Shown here piece by piece: positions 17,235 to 25,755 of a stretch of 64,000 nt of DNA. The DNA comes from Lentzea guizhouensis (GTDB lineage: Bacteria; Actinomycetota; Actinomycetes; Mycobacteriales; Pseudonocardiaceae). Position numbers and translations under genes: made by a program. The stretch spans positions 7,564,001-7,628,000 of the forward strand of contig NZ_CP016793.1 in NCBI RefSeq assembly GCF_001701025.1, in the 5' to 3' direction. The notes under the pieces are model-generated. The model was not told the DNA's origin. It worked only from the letters and a program-made list of their open reading frames with translations, and did no database searches. Each line of letters opens with the position of its first letter. Position 1 is the stretch's first letter.

Positions 17235-19556
17235 ATGTTCGCGCCTGCCGATCCACCCCGCCTCGGACAGCTCGACGGAAAAACCCTGCTCGAAGCCCTG
17301 CCGGTGGTGCTGGCGCGCGACGACTACTGGGGTGTGGCCGCCGCGACCGCGCTGCAGCTGGTCGCCCGTGGCCGGCTCGTGCCCGGAGTGACCGCCACCG
17401 GCTACGACACCTGGCGGATCGGACCGCTCGACCACGCCGACGAGCTGCACCTGCGCGCGTTGGCCGCGCACGGCTCGTACGAGGAGCTGCGCGCGTTCAT
17501 GGACGCCGTCGCCGACGTGCTGCCCCGCGGGGGAGAAGGACCGTTCGCCGCGGCCGACCCCACCGCCGTACCCGAGCTCAAGAGCTGGGCCGACGAGCAG
17601 ATCACCCTGTCGCTGCGCCTGGACCTCGACTTCCGGGCGACCCTGCAGGTCCGCGCGGTCACCGACGCCCACCCGCGCGACCTCGCCGGCTCCGGCCGCG
17701 AGCTCGACGCACTCAAGGCGATCCGGCGGGCGAGCTGGGCGCCGTTGCACCGGCTGCTCGACCAGGCCAGCCCGCACCACCTCGACCTCACCGACGACGA
17801 GGTCGGCTCGCTGCTGGACAGCGACATCGAGGTGCACTGGCCCAAGGAGCTCACCACCACCCTCGGCGCCAAGGCGGTCATCGGCGAGTCCAGCGGCCGG
17901 TTCGGGGCGGGGGAGCTGCTGACGTTCCACTGGCAGCTCGCCCTCGGCGGCGACCCGCTGACCGAGGCCGAGATGGACGTCATCGCCGAAGCCAGCCGAC
18001 CCGTCGTGCGGCTACGCGACCAGTGGGTGCTGCTGGACCCGAAGCTCGCGCGCAAGGCCCGTGCCCAGCTCGCGCCGATCTCCGCCGTGCAGGCCGTCAC
18101 AGCGGCACTCACCGGCATCGCGGTGATCGACGGCGAACACGTCGAGGTCGCCCCGCACCACCTCGCTCAGACCATCACCCAGATCCCCGAGATCGCGCAG
18201 CCCGCCGTGTTGCGCGCCACCCTGCGCGACTACCAGCTGCACGGCCTGCGCTGGCTCGCCCACATGACCTCACTCGGCCTCGGCGCCTGCCTGGCCGACG
18301 ACATGGGCCTGGGCAAGACCATCACCCTCATCGCCCTGCACCTGCACCGCGACCTCGACGAACCGACGCTCGTCGTCTGCCCGGCCTCGCTGCTGGGCAA
18401 CTGGGAACGCGAGATCCGCCGGTTCGCCCCCGGCGTGCCCGTCACCCGCTACCACGGTCCACAACGGACGCTGCCCACCCGCGGCGTCGTGCTCACCACC
18501 TACGGCACCATGCGCCTGGACGCGGACACGCTGGCCGGGCACGCCTGGGGCATGGTCGTCGCCGACGAGGCCCAGCACGTCAAGAACCCGCACTCCGGCA
18601 CCGCCAAGGCCTTGCGCGCCATCCCCGCACCAGCGCGGGTCGCGTTGTCCGGCACACCGGTGGAGAACTCGCTGGGCGAACTGTGGTCCATCCTGGACTG
18701 GACCACACCGGGCCTGCTCGGCACGCACCGCGCGTTCCGCACCCGCTGGCCCGAACCCGACGACACGCTCGCCCGCGTCGTGCGGCCGTTCCTGCTGCGC
18801 CGCCGCAAGTCCGACCCCGGCGTCGCACCCGAGCTGCCCGCCAAGACCGAGACCGACCTGCCCGTCTCCCTCACCACCGAGCAGGTCGCGCTCTACGAGG
18901 CCCTCACCCGCGAGACCCTCGACCAGATCGCCGCCGCCGACGGCATGGCCCGCAGGGGACTGGTGCTCAAGCTCCTCACCGGCCTCAAGCAGATCTGCAA
19001 CCACCCCTCGCACTACCTCGGCCACGACGCCCTGCAGGGCACCTCCGGCAAGCTCGACCTGCTCGACGAGCTGCTCGCCACGATCCTCGCCGAGGACGGC
19101 TCCGTGCTGATCTTCACCCAGTACGTCGCCATGGCCCGGTTGCTCGAACAGCACATCACGGCGCCGACGATGTTCCTGCACGGCGGCACCCCCGTGCCTC
19201 GGCGCGAGAAGATGGTCGAGGACTTCCAGGCCGGCCGCGCCCCGGTGTTCCTGTTGTCCCTCAAGGCCGCCGGCACCGGCCTCAACCTCACCCGCGCCGA
19301 CCACGTGATCCACTTCGACCGCTGGTGGAACCCCGCCGTCGAGGACCAGGCCACCGACCGCGCCCACCGCATCGGCCAGACCAGGCCCGTGCAGGTGCAC
19401 AAGCTCGTCACCGAGGGCACCGTCGAGGAACGCATCGCCGCGTTGCTGGCCGAGAAGCGCTCCCTCGCCGACGCCGTGCTCACCGCCGGCGAGTCCGCCT
19501 TCACCGAACTGACCGACGCCGAGCTCGCCGAGCTCGTGCAGCTGAGGAGCGCTTGA
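17235..19556 (+). CDS. SNF2-family DEAD/DEAH-box ATPase (Swi2/Snf2 helicase-like)
   Basis: A 773-residue DNA-translocating ATPase. Residues about 1-330 are a poorly conserved N-terminal region, then the SNF2 core: motif I DDMGLGKT near 357, motif II DEAQ near 443, LSGTPVENSLGELWSIL, LLRRRKSD, and the helicase-C domain with LLSLKAAGTGLNLT and DRAHRIGQTR near 705. Such bacterial SNF2 proteins are thought to remodel protein-DNA complexes or aid RNA-polymerase recycling and repair. The next gene, a SWIM zinc-finger protein, starts within its stop (TGATG); this pair is common in actinobacteria. Expression is probably set by the divergent TetR. Confidence 0.95.
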   Translation: MFAPADPPRLGQLDGKTLLEALPVVLARDDYWGVAAATALQLVARGRLVPGVTATGYDTWRIGPLDHADELHLRALAAHGSYEELRAFMDAVADVLPRGGEGPFAAADPTAVPELKSWADEQITLSLRLDLDFRATLQVRAVTDAHPRDLAGSGRELDALKAIRRASWAPLHRLLDQASPHHLDLTDDEVGSLLDSDIEVHWPKELTTTLGAKAVIGESSGRFGAGELLTFHWQLALGGDPLTEAEMDVIAEASRPVVRLRDQWVLLDPKLARKARAQLAPISAVQAVTAALTGIAVIDGEHVEVAPHHLAQTITQIPEIAQPAVLRATLRDYQLHGLRWLAHMTSLGLGACLADDMGLGKTITLIALHLHRDLDEPTLVVCPASLLGNWEREIRRFAPGVPVTRYHGPQRTLPTRGVVLTTYGTMRLDADTLAGHAWGMVVADEAQHVKNPHSGTAKALRAIPAPARVALSGTPVENSLGELWSILDWTTPGLLGTHRAFRTRWPEPDDTLARVVRPFLLRRRKSDPGVAPELPAKTETDLPVSLTTEQVALYEALTRETLDQIAAADGMARRGLVLKLLTGLKQICNHPSHYLGHDALQGTSGKLDLLDELLATILAEDGSVLIFTQYVAMARLLEQHITAPTMFLHGGTPVPRREKMVEDFQAGRAPVFLLSLKAAGTGLNLTRADHVIHFDRWWNPAVEDQATDRAHRIGQTRPVQVHKLVTEGTVEERIAALLAEKRSLADAVLTAGESAFTELTDAELAELVQLRSA

Positions 19557-20314
19557 TGACCGCCCGCGGGTTCGCCGCGTTCCCCAAGACCACACGCCGC
19601 GTCGCCACCACCTGGTGGGGCAAGACCTGGGTCAAGGCCCTGGAGGACACCGCACTCGACACCGCCGTCATCCGCATGGGCCGCCGCTACGCCCACGCCG
19701 GCGTCGTCGGCCCCATCACCGTGAGCCCCGGCCGCCTGCACGCCCAGGTCCACGACGACGACACCGTCTACAGCACCACGGTGCACGTGCCGGAGCTCAC
19801 CGCCGTCCAATGGGGACGGTTCCTCGACCGCGTCGCCGAGCAGTCCGGCCACATCGCCGCCCTGCTCGACAACGACATGCCCCGCTCCCTGATCGACTCC
19901 GCCGCCGACGTCGGCGTGGACCTGCTGCCCGGCATCGGCGACCTCGACCCCGACTGCGACTGCCCCGGCTGGGAGCTCCCGTGCCGCCACGCCGCCGCAC
20001 TCGCGTTCCAGGTCGGCTGGCTGCTCGACGCCGACCCGTTCGTCCTGCTGCTGCTGAAGGGAAAACCGGAACACGAACTGCTCGACGCGCTGCGCTCCCG
20101 CGTCGCCGGCCCCGTCGGCACCAGAACACCTGTGGTGGTTTCCGACGTTGTCGCAGGTGAGCTGCCTGCTCGTCCTTCATTGCCGACCACCACACCTGTG
20201 GTGCTCGCGGTCGAGCCGCCGCCGGGGTTCGACGCCGCGGAACTGGTGGCGTTGATGGAGATCGCCGCGACCCGCGCCCGCGCACTGCTGCGTTCGGGCA
20301 CTCTCGAAGGGTGA
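19556..20314 (+). CDS. SWIM zinc-finger protein
   Basis: A 252-residue protein with a SWIM zinc finger of the form CxC-x(n)-CxH (CDCPGWELPCRH) near residue 140 and a conserved N-terminal segment beginning FPKTTRRVATTWWGKTWVKALED. SWIM domains bind DNA or proteins. The ATG at 19556 overlaps the SNF2 stop (TGATG), and bacterial SNF2 and SWIM proteins often travel as a two-gene unit, so it is presumably a partner or specificity factor of the ATPase. The C-terminal 60 residues are Pro/Val/Thr-rich and look unstructured before a final helix. Confidence 0.92.
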   Translation: MTARGFAAFPKTTRRVATTWWGKTWVKALEDTALDTAVIRMGRRYAHAGVVGPITVSPGRLHAQVHDDDTVYSTTVHVPELTAVQWGRFLDRVAEQSGHIAALLDNDMPRSLIDSAADVGVDLLPGIGDLDPDCDCPGWELPCRHAAALAFQVGWLLDADPFVLLLLKGKPEHELLDALRSRVAGPVGTRTPVVVSDVVAGELPARPSLPTTTPVVLAVEPPPGFDAAELVALMEIAATRARALLRSGTLEG

Positions 20315-20850
20315 TCACCGAGAAGCAGAAGATGATGACCGGCCGGCTCTACCGCGACTCCGACCCGGAGCTGGTCGCCGAACGCCGCCGCGCCCAAGAG
20401 CTCGTCGACGCCTTCAACGCCACTCGCGACGACGCGGCCATCACGGAGCTGTTCGGGTCGATCGGCGCCGGCTCGTGGGTCATGCCGCGGTTCCAGTGCG
20501 ACTACGGCTACCAGATCCACATGGGCGCCAACAGCTTCCTCAACTACGACGCGATCCTGATGGACTGCGCCACGATCACCATCGGCGACGACGTGTCGAT
20601 CGGGCCGCGCGCGCAGCTGCTCACGGCGTTGCACCCGATCGAGGACCACGAGGCGCGACGGCAGCGGTACGAGACGGCGGCGCCGATCGTCATCGGGAAC
20701 AACGTGTGGCTCGGCGGTGGTGTCATCGTGTGCGCGGGGGTGACGATCGGGGACGACGCGGTGATCGGGGCGGGAAGTGTGGTGACGCGGGACGTTCCGC
20801 CGCGCGTGCTGGCCGTGGGCAACCCGTGCCGGGTGATCCGGGAGCTCTGA
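20311..20850 (+). CDS. Sugar O-acetyltransferase (Maa/LacA-type, left-handed beta-helix)
   Basis: A 179-residue acetyltransferase. The N-terminal Mac domain (MTGRLYRDSDPELVAERRRAQELV) is followed by hexapeptide repeats (ITIGDDVSIGPRAQLLTALHP, IVIGNNVWLGGGVIVCAGVTIGDDAVIGAGSVVTRDVPP). The catalytic His of the family is in TALHPIE. It transfers acetyl from acetyl-CoA to a sugar hydroxyl as a trimer in the cytoplasm. The GTG at 20311 overlaps the SWIM stop (GTGA), so it is translated in the same operon, although a functional link to SNF2/SWIM is not evident. Its base composition is slightly less GC-biased than that of its neighbours. Confidence 0.92.
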   Translation: MITEKQKMMTGRLYRDSDPELVAERRRAQELVDAFNATRDDAAITELFGSIGAGSWVMPRFQCDYGYQIHMGANSFLNYDAILMDCATITIGDDVSIGPRAQLLTALHPIEDHEARRQRYETAAPIVIGNNVWLGGGVIVCAGVTIGDDAVIGAGSVVTRDVPPRVLAVGNPCRVIREL

Positions 20851-20915
20851 CGCCACCGCGCGCGTGCATCGGCATCCTGGAGCAGGTGTGACGCTCAGGT
20901 CCGCTGCAGCGAAGG

Positions 20916-21299
20916 TCAGCGGCTCGCGGCCACGCGGGTGAAGCCGGTGAGGCGCGGGGTGATGGTCGTGGCGAAGGACTCCCCGCCGGGCGTGCGCAAT
21001 CCCGCGCGCACCCGCTCGCCCGGCTGGCCGAACACCTCGAACCGCTCCACCGAGCAGTGCTCCATCACGTCGCGGATGTGGGGATCGGACAGCTCCCAGT
21101 GCTTCAGCACCGACTCGTCGTCGGTGTACAGCTGGAAGCTGTGCGCCAGCATCGCGTCGGTGTCGATGAACACCTCCACCATCAACTGCGGACCGTGCTC
21201 TCGGACGAACTCGACGGCTGTGCCGATCGCCGCGCGGAACTCGTCCAGGTGACCCTCGCGGATGCGCATGGTGTTGTGGAAAAGCAGTGTTCCGGTCAT
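20916..21299 (-). CDS. Putative ABM-like (dimeric alpha+beta barrel) small protein
   Basis: A 127-residue protein. The first 100 residues resemble antibiotic-biosynthesis-monooxygenase/ferredoxin-like barrels: FHNTMRIREGHLDEFRAAIGTAVEFVREHGPQLMVEVFIDT, then LYTDDESVLKHWELSDPHI. Such proteins are dimeric and often act on aromatic or quinone substrates without metal cofactors, but no catalytic residues can be assigned. It stands alone, divergent from the DUF3626 gene with 92 bases between the starts. The function assignment is tentative; the reading frame itself is well supported. Confidence 0.65.
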   Translation of the reverse strand: MTGTLLFHNTMRIREGHLDEFRAAIGTAVEFVREHGPQLMVEVFIDTDAMLAHSFQLYTDDESVLKHWELSDPHIRDVMEHCSVERFEVFGQPGERVRAGLRTPGGESFATTITPRLTGFTRVAASR

Positions 21300-21391
21300 A
21301 CCGCCGACACTAGGACCTCCAGTTCGCTGGAGATCAAGCCCGGACGGACCGGTGTCCGGCTGTGCGCACCGAGTGGGTGGGGAGTCAGAGC

Positions 21392-22204
21392 ATGGCTATC
21401 GGAAGCGTTGCCGGTGCTGACGCCATCGCGCACGTCGCCGCCCGCTCCACCGGCCCACCCCTGCCACGCGACCTGCGCGTCACGCTGAACTTCCACCCCG
21501 GCCACGGCGTCCTCGCCGCGCTCGCCCGCGACGGCGTCTACCGGTCCCAGTTCGAGACCGGCACCAGCAACGGCGGCCTCACCGCCCACCCCGGCGGCGC
21601 CCGCTGGGAGTGGGAGAGCCGGCTCTTCGGCGGCGCCTACGACCACGCACCACCGGCGGCCAGACCCAAGTACGGCGCCCTCAACCACCGCCGCAGCCAG
21701 TTCGGCGGCGCCCCGAGGTTCGGCTCGGCCCACCTGCGCCTCACCGAAGGCGTCCTCGACCGCACCACCTTCTGCTACCCCGACAGCGTCTTCGAGCCCG
21801 TCGACTTCGGCACCGCCCACCACATGCCGCTGATCGCCCTGGCCGACGCCGGCACCGCAGCCCCGCTCGACGACTACATCGAGGCCCACGTCCACGGCCC
21901 GGTCACCCTCGACGACGTCGAAGCGCTCGTCCTCGACCCGTCCTTCCGCGACACCGAGGTCGACGAAGCCGCACACGACCTCGGCACCGCGGTCGAGTGG
22001 CACAACGGGTTCCGGATGTCCACAACAGACCTCGACCCCACCTTCCGCACCCCCGAGTCCGTCGCGTCAGGACGGGAGATCGCGGAAAACGGCTACCTCA
22101 CCCCGCACGTCCTCGCCAAGGCCACAGCCGACCCCCAGGTCACGAAGCACCTGTGGCACCACCTGGCGCATACAGCGCTGACAGCTCCCGCACCACCGCC
22201 GTGA
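21392..22204 (+). CDS. DUF3626 domain protein
   Basis: A 270-residue protein covering the whole DUF3626 family: VTLNFHPGHGVLAALARDGVYRSQFETGTSNGG, WESRLFGGAYD, RPKYGALNHRR, PRFGSAHLRL and DDYIEAHVHGPVTLDDVEALVLDP. The family has no established function; its conserved acidic, His and Arg residues and ordered motifs look enzyme-like. The ATG at 21392 has GGGGAG upstream and is preferred over the 21362 start. Its last 65 bases overlap the end of the convergent WYL-regulator gene, an unusually long 3' overlap in which both frames look real. Confidence 0.85.
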   Translation: MAIGSVAGADAIAHVAARSTGPPLPRDLRVTLNFHPGHGVLAALARDGVYRSQFETGTSNGGLTAHPGGARWEWESRLFGGAYDHAPPAARPKYGALNHRRSQFGGAPRFGSAHLRLTEGVLDRTTFCYPDSVFEPVDFGTAHHMPLIALADAGTAAPLDDYIEAHVHGPVTLDDVEALVLDPSFRDTEVDEAAHDLGTAVEWHNGFRMSTTDLDPTFRTPESVASGREIAENGYLTPHVLAKATADPQVTKHLWHHLAHTALTAPAPPP

Positions 22205-23126
22205 CCCGCTCCCGCAGCTCGACCGGCTCCAGCACCTCCACCTCGGCGCCCATCCGCAGCACCATCCCCGTCGCGTGCCCGACGGACTCGATCGGGATCG
22301 TCACCCGCGTCCACGACCCGTCCGGCACCGCCGACTCCTCCGCCGCCCGCGCCACCACCGGCAGCACGTGCGAGGCGAACGACGACCACCCGCGCGCCGA
22401 CAGCCGCAGCACCGCCGAACCCGTGTGCTGGCGGGCCTGGAAGTCCTCCAGCGACGCCGCCCAGTACGCCGCCAGGTCGAACACCGGCCGCTCGAAGGTC
22501 TCCTCCAGCGCCCGCACGGCCTGGATCTGCGACACCCGGTAGGTCGAGACACGCGACGACCCCAGCGCCACCAGGTACCAGCGGCCCGCCTTCAGCACCA
22601 GGCCGAGCGGACGCAGCACCCGCGTCACGTCCTCCGGCGCCTGCCAGCGCCGGTAGGAGACCTCCAGCGCCCGCGCGTGCCACACCGCGTCGGCCACCAC
22701 CTCCAGGAACGGCGAGCGCTCCGGGTCGTAGTACCAAGCCGGTGCGTCCAGGTGGAAGCGCGTCGACATCCGCGTCGCCCGGTCGCGCATCGACGACGGC
22801 AGCGCCGCCATCAGCTTCAGCTGCGCCGCCGACACCGCCTCGCCCAGTCCCAGCTCGGCCGCCGGACCCGGCAGACCGGCCAGGAACAGCGACTCCGCCT
22901 CCTGCTCGGTCAAGCCCGTCAGGCGGGTGCGGTAGCCGTCGAGCAGCTGGTAGCCGCCCGCCGGGCCCGCGTCGCCGTACAGCGGGACGCCCGCCGCGTG
23001 CAGGGAGTCCACGTCGCGGTAGATCGTGCGGACGGAGACCTCCAGCTCGTCGGCCAGCGCCTGCGCGGTCATCCGCCCCTTGGTCTGCAGCAGGAGCAGC
23101 AACGACACCAACCGGCTCGCACGCAC
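22140..23126 (-). CDS. WYL-domain transcriptional regulator (DeoR-type winged helix)
   Basis: A 328-residue protein: an N-terminal HTH_11/DeoR-type winged helix (RLVSLLLLLQTKGRMTAQALADELEVSVRTIYRDVDSL), a linker and WYL domain (GRWYLVALGSSRVSTYRVSQIQAVR), and a WCX C-terminal extension. WYL proteins sense nucleic-acid fragments or other ligands and regulate nearby genes. It starts with GTG at 23126, divergent from the 158-residue gene at 23175, its likeliest target. The 3' end overlaps the convergent DUF3626 gene by 65 bases. Confidence 0.92.
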   Translation of the reverse strand: MRASRLVSLLLLLQTKGRMTAQALADELEVSVRTIYRDVDSLHAAGVPLYGDAGPAGGYQLLDGYRTRLTGLTEQEAESLFLAGLPGPAAELGLGEAVSAAQLKLMAALPSSMRDRATRMSTRFHLDAPAWYYDPERSPFLEVVADAVWHARALEVSYRRWQAPEDVTRVLRPLGLVLKAGRWYLVALGSSRVSTYRVSQIQAVRALEETFERPVFDLAAYWAASLEDFQARQHTGSAVLRLSARGWSSFASHVLPVVARAAEESAVPDGSWTRVTIPIESVGHATGMVLRMGAEVEVLEPVELRERVTAVVRELSALYAPGGATGAS

Positions 23127-23174
23127 GCGGACACACTGCCACAGGTTGTCAGTGATAGCTCATACGTTCGACCC

Positions 23175-23651
23175 ATGGCCTTCTACGAGAAGAACCTCGC
23201 GGTGCGCGAACCGATGCTGATCGCGGGCAGGCACGTCAAGCGGTACGAGGTGGTCACCCCGGGACTGGAGATCACCGACGACATCCGGGCGGCCGCCTAC
23301 GAGTTCCTGCCCAAGATCTACCCGGACTTCGCCGACCCGACGCCGCCGGCCACGGTGACCGTGCTGCACCGCAGCGCCGCGGGCATGTACCTCAACGCCT
23401 ACAACTGGGTCTGGGACAACGTCCTGCACTGCCGCACCGCCGTGTCCGGCGACCAGCCGTTCCTCGGCTCGACCGACCCCGACCTCACCCACTTCACCGT
23501 CATCCCGAAGGACCTCATCGGCTGCGTCTGGGAGCTCCCGCCACTGGCCCACGAACGCACCGCGTGGGTGCGGCACGTGCTCGAGCCCGACGAGCCCGAC
23601 TTCGAGGCCTACCTCGCGGACACGATGAGCGAGGGGCCGGTCGGCCGGTGA
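23175..23651 (+). CDS. Hypothetical protein, probable target of the WYL regulator
   Basis: A 158-residue soluble protein with normal composition (MAFYEKNLAVREPMLIAGRHVKRYEVVTPG at the start, then HRSAAGMYLNAYNWVWDN and LIGCVWELPPLAHERTAWVRHVL). It has no signal peptide and no membrane segment. Family and function were not recognised. It starts 48 bases from the divergent WYL-family regulator, so the two probably share a control region; in many genomes WYL genes regulate such a neighbour. The ATG at 23175 lacks a strong Shine-Dalgarno sequence, which may mean a short or leaderless mRNA. Confidence 0.75.
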   Translation: MAFYEKNLAVREPMLIAGRHVKRYEVVTPGLEITDDIRAAAYEFLPKIYPDFADPTPPATVTVLHRSAAGMYLNAYNWVWDNVLHCRTAVSGDQPFLGSTDPDLTHFTVIPKDLIGCVWELPPLAHERTAWVRHVLEPDEPDFEAYLADTMSEGPVGR

Positions 23652-23713
23652 GGGAGTGGCAGGGCGCACCAGCGCGCTGAAATCTTGTGGACGCGGCGGT
23701 TACGGTCGCAGGC

Positions 23714-24217
23714 ATGACCACCCCGGAGAACGTCGTGCGCGTGCTGGCCGAACCGTCGAGGCTGAGGGCGTTCGCCGCCGTCGTGCTCGGCGCGGGAACC
23801 ATCGCCGACATCGCCGCCGCGTCCGGGCTCAAGGTCAAGGACGCGGGCATCGCGCTGCAGAAGCTGCGGGAGGCCGGGCTGGTCGAGGGCGACCCCGCCC
23901 GCCCGGCCGACCTCAAACCGCTCGCCGCCACCCTCACCGAGCAGGTGCCCGCCGACGGGCTCGCGCCGTTCGTGCGCGGCGACAAGCTGATCTCGCTCCC
24001 GGTCGCGCACGAACGCCGCCGCAAGATCCTCGAGCACGTCGCGTCGCACGCGTTCACCGCGCGCACCTACTACGAGGAGAAGGAGATCAACGAGCGGCTG
24101 CGGGTCTGGTGCGACGGGGGAGAGCTCGACCACGTCACCCTCCGCCGCTACCTCGTCGACTTCGGCCTGCTCGAACGCGGCGGCGGCATGTACCAGGCCC
24201 AGCCCCTGCCCATCTGA
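23714..24217 (+). CDS. DUF2087 domain protein with N-terminal winged helix
   Basis: A 167-residue protein. Residues about 1-65 form an ArsR-like winged helix (VVRVLAEPSRLRAFAAVVLGAGTIADIAAASGL), and residues about 85-160 match DUF2087 (LISLPVAHERRRKILEHVASHAFTARTYYEEKEINERL, then LRRYLVDFGLLERGGGMY). The family is regarded as DNA-binding regulators. The ATG at 23714 follows the start of the preceding hypothetical gene's neighbourhood by a 62-base gap on the same strand. Downstream, 24218-24253 holds repeated CCCGGCCGA sequence that may fold as a terminator between convergent genes. Confidence 0.87.
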   Translation: MTTPENVVRVLAEPSRLRAFAAVVLGAGTIADIAAASGLKVKDAGIALQKLREAGLVEGDPARPADLKPLAATLTEQVPADGLAPFVRGDKLISLPVAHERRRKILEHVASHAFTARTYYEEKEINERLRVWCDGGELDHVTLRRYLVDFGLLERGGGMYQAQPLPI

Positions 24218-24253
24218 CCCCGGCCGACCCGGGCCGATCCGAACCCGACCGGT

Positions 24254-24985
24254 CTAACCCCGGCCGATGTAGGGCATGGCCGTGGCCATCACGGTCATGA
24301 ACTGCACGTTGGCGTTGAGCGGCAACCGGGCCTGGTACAGCACCGCGTCGGCCACGTGCTGCACGTCGAACGTCGGCTCGGGCCGCACCTCGAAGTCCGC
24401 CTGCAGCACGCCCTGCCCCATCCGCTCGGTCAGCGCGGTGGCCGCGTTGCCGATGTCGATCTGCCCGCACGCGATGTTGTGCGCCCGGCCCTCCAGCGAC
24501 AGCGTCTTGGTCAGCCCGGTCATCGCGTGCTTGGTCGCGTTGTAGGCCACGGCGTGCGGGCGCGGCACGGTCGCCGAGATCGAGCCGTTGTTGATGATCC
24601 GCCCGCCGCCGTGGGTCTTCATCACCTTGAACGCCTCACGCGCGCACAGGAACGCACCCGTCAGGTTCACCGCGACGACCTTCTCCCACGCGCTGAGGCT
24701 GAACTCCTCGACCGGCGTCGCGCGCACGTTGGTGCCCGCGTTGTTGAACAGCACGTCCACCCGGCCCCACTTCGCCACCACCGCCTCGAAGAGAGCGCTT
24801 ACCGAGTCCTCCCGCGACACATCGGTCGGCACGACCAGCGTGCTGCCGGCGAACCCCTCGGCGGTCTCGCGCAGCGGGTCCTCCTTGCGGCCGGCGAGCG
24901 CCACCTGGAAACCCGCTCCGAGCAACGTCCGCGCCGCCGCGCGACCCACCCCGGAACCCGCTCCCGTCACGACCACGACCGCCAT
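24254..24985 (-). CDS. Short-chain dehydrogenase/reductase (classical SDR)
   Basis: A 243-residue classical SDR: cofactor loop TGAGSGVG (residues about 7-14), NNAG near 85, catalytic Ser in INNGSISA, and YNATK (Tyr/Lys). It reduces or oxidises an alcohol/carbonyl with NAD(P); Arg in AGRKEDPL after the second strand hints at NADP, but the substrate is unknown. The ATG at 24985 is preceded by GAGGGAG. It stands alone on the minus strand, divergent from the small zinc-motif gene at 25047. Confidence 0.92.
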   Translation of the reverse strand: MAVVVVTGAGSGVGRAAARTLLGAGFQVALAGRKEDPLRETAEGFAGSTLVVPTDVSREDSVSALFEAVVAKWGRVDVLFNNAGTNVRATPVEEFSLSAWEKVVAVNLTGAFLCAREAFKVMKTHGGGRIINNGSISATVPRPHAVAYNATKHAMTGLTKTLSLEGRAHNIACGQIDIGNAATALTERMGQGVLQADFEVRPEPTFDVQHVADAVLYQARLPLNANVQFMTVMATAMPYIGRG

Positions 24986-25046
24986 CGTCGTTTCTCCCTC
25001 GATCCAGCGATTGCCCGCACAGTCCGGCGTGGAGTAATTACCACCT

Positions 25047-25274
25047 GTGGAATGCGATGAGGACACCTGTTCGCTGTGCCAGGGGTCCGGGACCATGTCG
25101 TGGCAACAACCCGTGTTCGGTGACCAAGGCCTGGTACTGCAGGAGATGTCACACCCGTGCCCACGGGGCTGCTCCGGCTGGTGGCGGCTTCCGAGAGCCG
25201 AGCAGCAGGGGATCGTCGCAGGCAATGTCGCACGTGCCAACGAGATTCCGGCGGGACCTGTCACCCCGGTGTGA
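25047..25274 (+). CDS. Small Cys-rich protein with DnaJ-like CxxCxGxG motif
   Basis: A 75-residue protein from a GTG start. CSLCQGSG near residue 8 is one half of a DnaJ-type zinc finger, and [11 protein letters not shown] near residue 36 supplies the matching Cys pair, so one zinc site is likely. The rest ([23 protein letters not shown]) is a plain helix. Small zinc proteins of this kind are common in actinomycetes and mostly uncharacterised. A second mini-protein with the same motif follows at 25372. No strong ribosome-binding site; divergent from the SDR gene. Confidence 0.6.
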   Translation: MECDEDTCSLCQGSGTMSWQQPVFGDQGLVLQEMSHPCPRGCSGWWRLPRAEQQGIVAGNVARANEIPAGPVTPV

Positions 25275-25371
25275 TCACCGAGCGTGAACGATGGGGGTCA
25301 CCCATTATTGCCGAGAGGGTCCCTGCTTGGCGGCTGCGTCCACTCGGAGTAGAGGCGGACACTGTTCTTCT

Positions 25372-25467
25372 GTGAAGGAGTGCAGCCGATGCCTCGGGTC
25401 AGGGCTCAACGAGGACCGGACCGCCTGCCGTGTCTGCGGTGGGCTCGGCCAGGTCCCCGACCGGTAG
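25372..25467 (+). CDS. 31-residue zinc-finger miniprotein (two CxxCxGxG motifs)
   Basis: A GTG at 25372 opens a 31-codon frame ending in TAG at 25467. It contains CSRCLGSG and CRVCGGLG separated by about ten residues, the exact spacing logic of a single DnaJ cysteine-rich zinc hairpin with nothing else attached. The density of motif residues in so short a frame makes chance unlikely. It is 97 bases downstream of another CxxCxGxG gene on the same strand. It could chelate zinc or serve as a tiny chaperone-like or RNA-binding module; no function is known. An AGGCGGAC lies 10-17 bases upstream. Confidence 0.55.
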   Translation: MKECSRCLGSGLNEDRTACRVCGGLGQVPDR

Positions 25468-25473
25468 TGAGCC

Positions 25474-25644
25474 TCAGTCTTTCCTGGTCATCAACGTAGG
25501 GCCCAGAATCCGGCGGGCGAGCCGCCGGGACAGCGACTTGCGCTGCCGCACGGGCGGCGCGAGTGCCGCCTTCGGTTCCTCCGGCATGATCTTCGCGAAC
25601 ACCTCGGTCTCCTCGGCACTGCCGGGTTGCTGCTCGATCGGCAC
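25474..25644 (-). CDS. Small basic protein of unknown function (56 aa)
   Basis: A GTG at 25644 gives 56 residues with a clear split: an acidic N-terminal half (EQQPGSAEETEVFAKIMPEE) and a basic C-terminal half (RQRKSLSRRLARRILG) ending in MTRKD. The composition and bipolar design look protein-like, unlike the Arg/Pro or Gly/Ala repeats of off-frame GC-rich DNA. It fills the gap between the zinc miniproteins and the sigma-factor gene. No Shine-Dalgarno sequence is evident. No family was recognised. A nucleic-acid-binding role or a modified-peptide precursor are both speculative. Confidence 0.45.
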   Translation of the reverse strand: MPIEQQPGSAEETEVFAKIMPEEPKAALAPPVRQRKSLSRRLARRILGPTLMTRKD

Positions 25645-25755
25645 GAGAAGATCTTGCCATCGGGCTTTCGCATGCCTCGCACGAGGGCCAGGCCGCCGCC
25701 GACGGCGTGACCCGGGTCACGCAGCACACTGGCCGGTGCCGGCGCCAGACGAGGT

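Noticed and set aside
18270..19595. 441-codon minus-strand frame across the SNF2 gene
   Set aside because: Gly/Glu/Val-rich mirror frame without motifs; the plus strand carries all SNF2 motifs.
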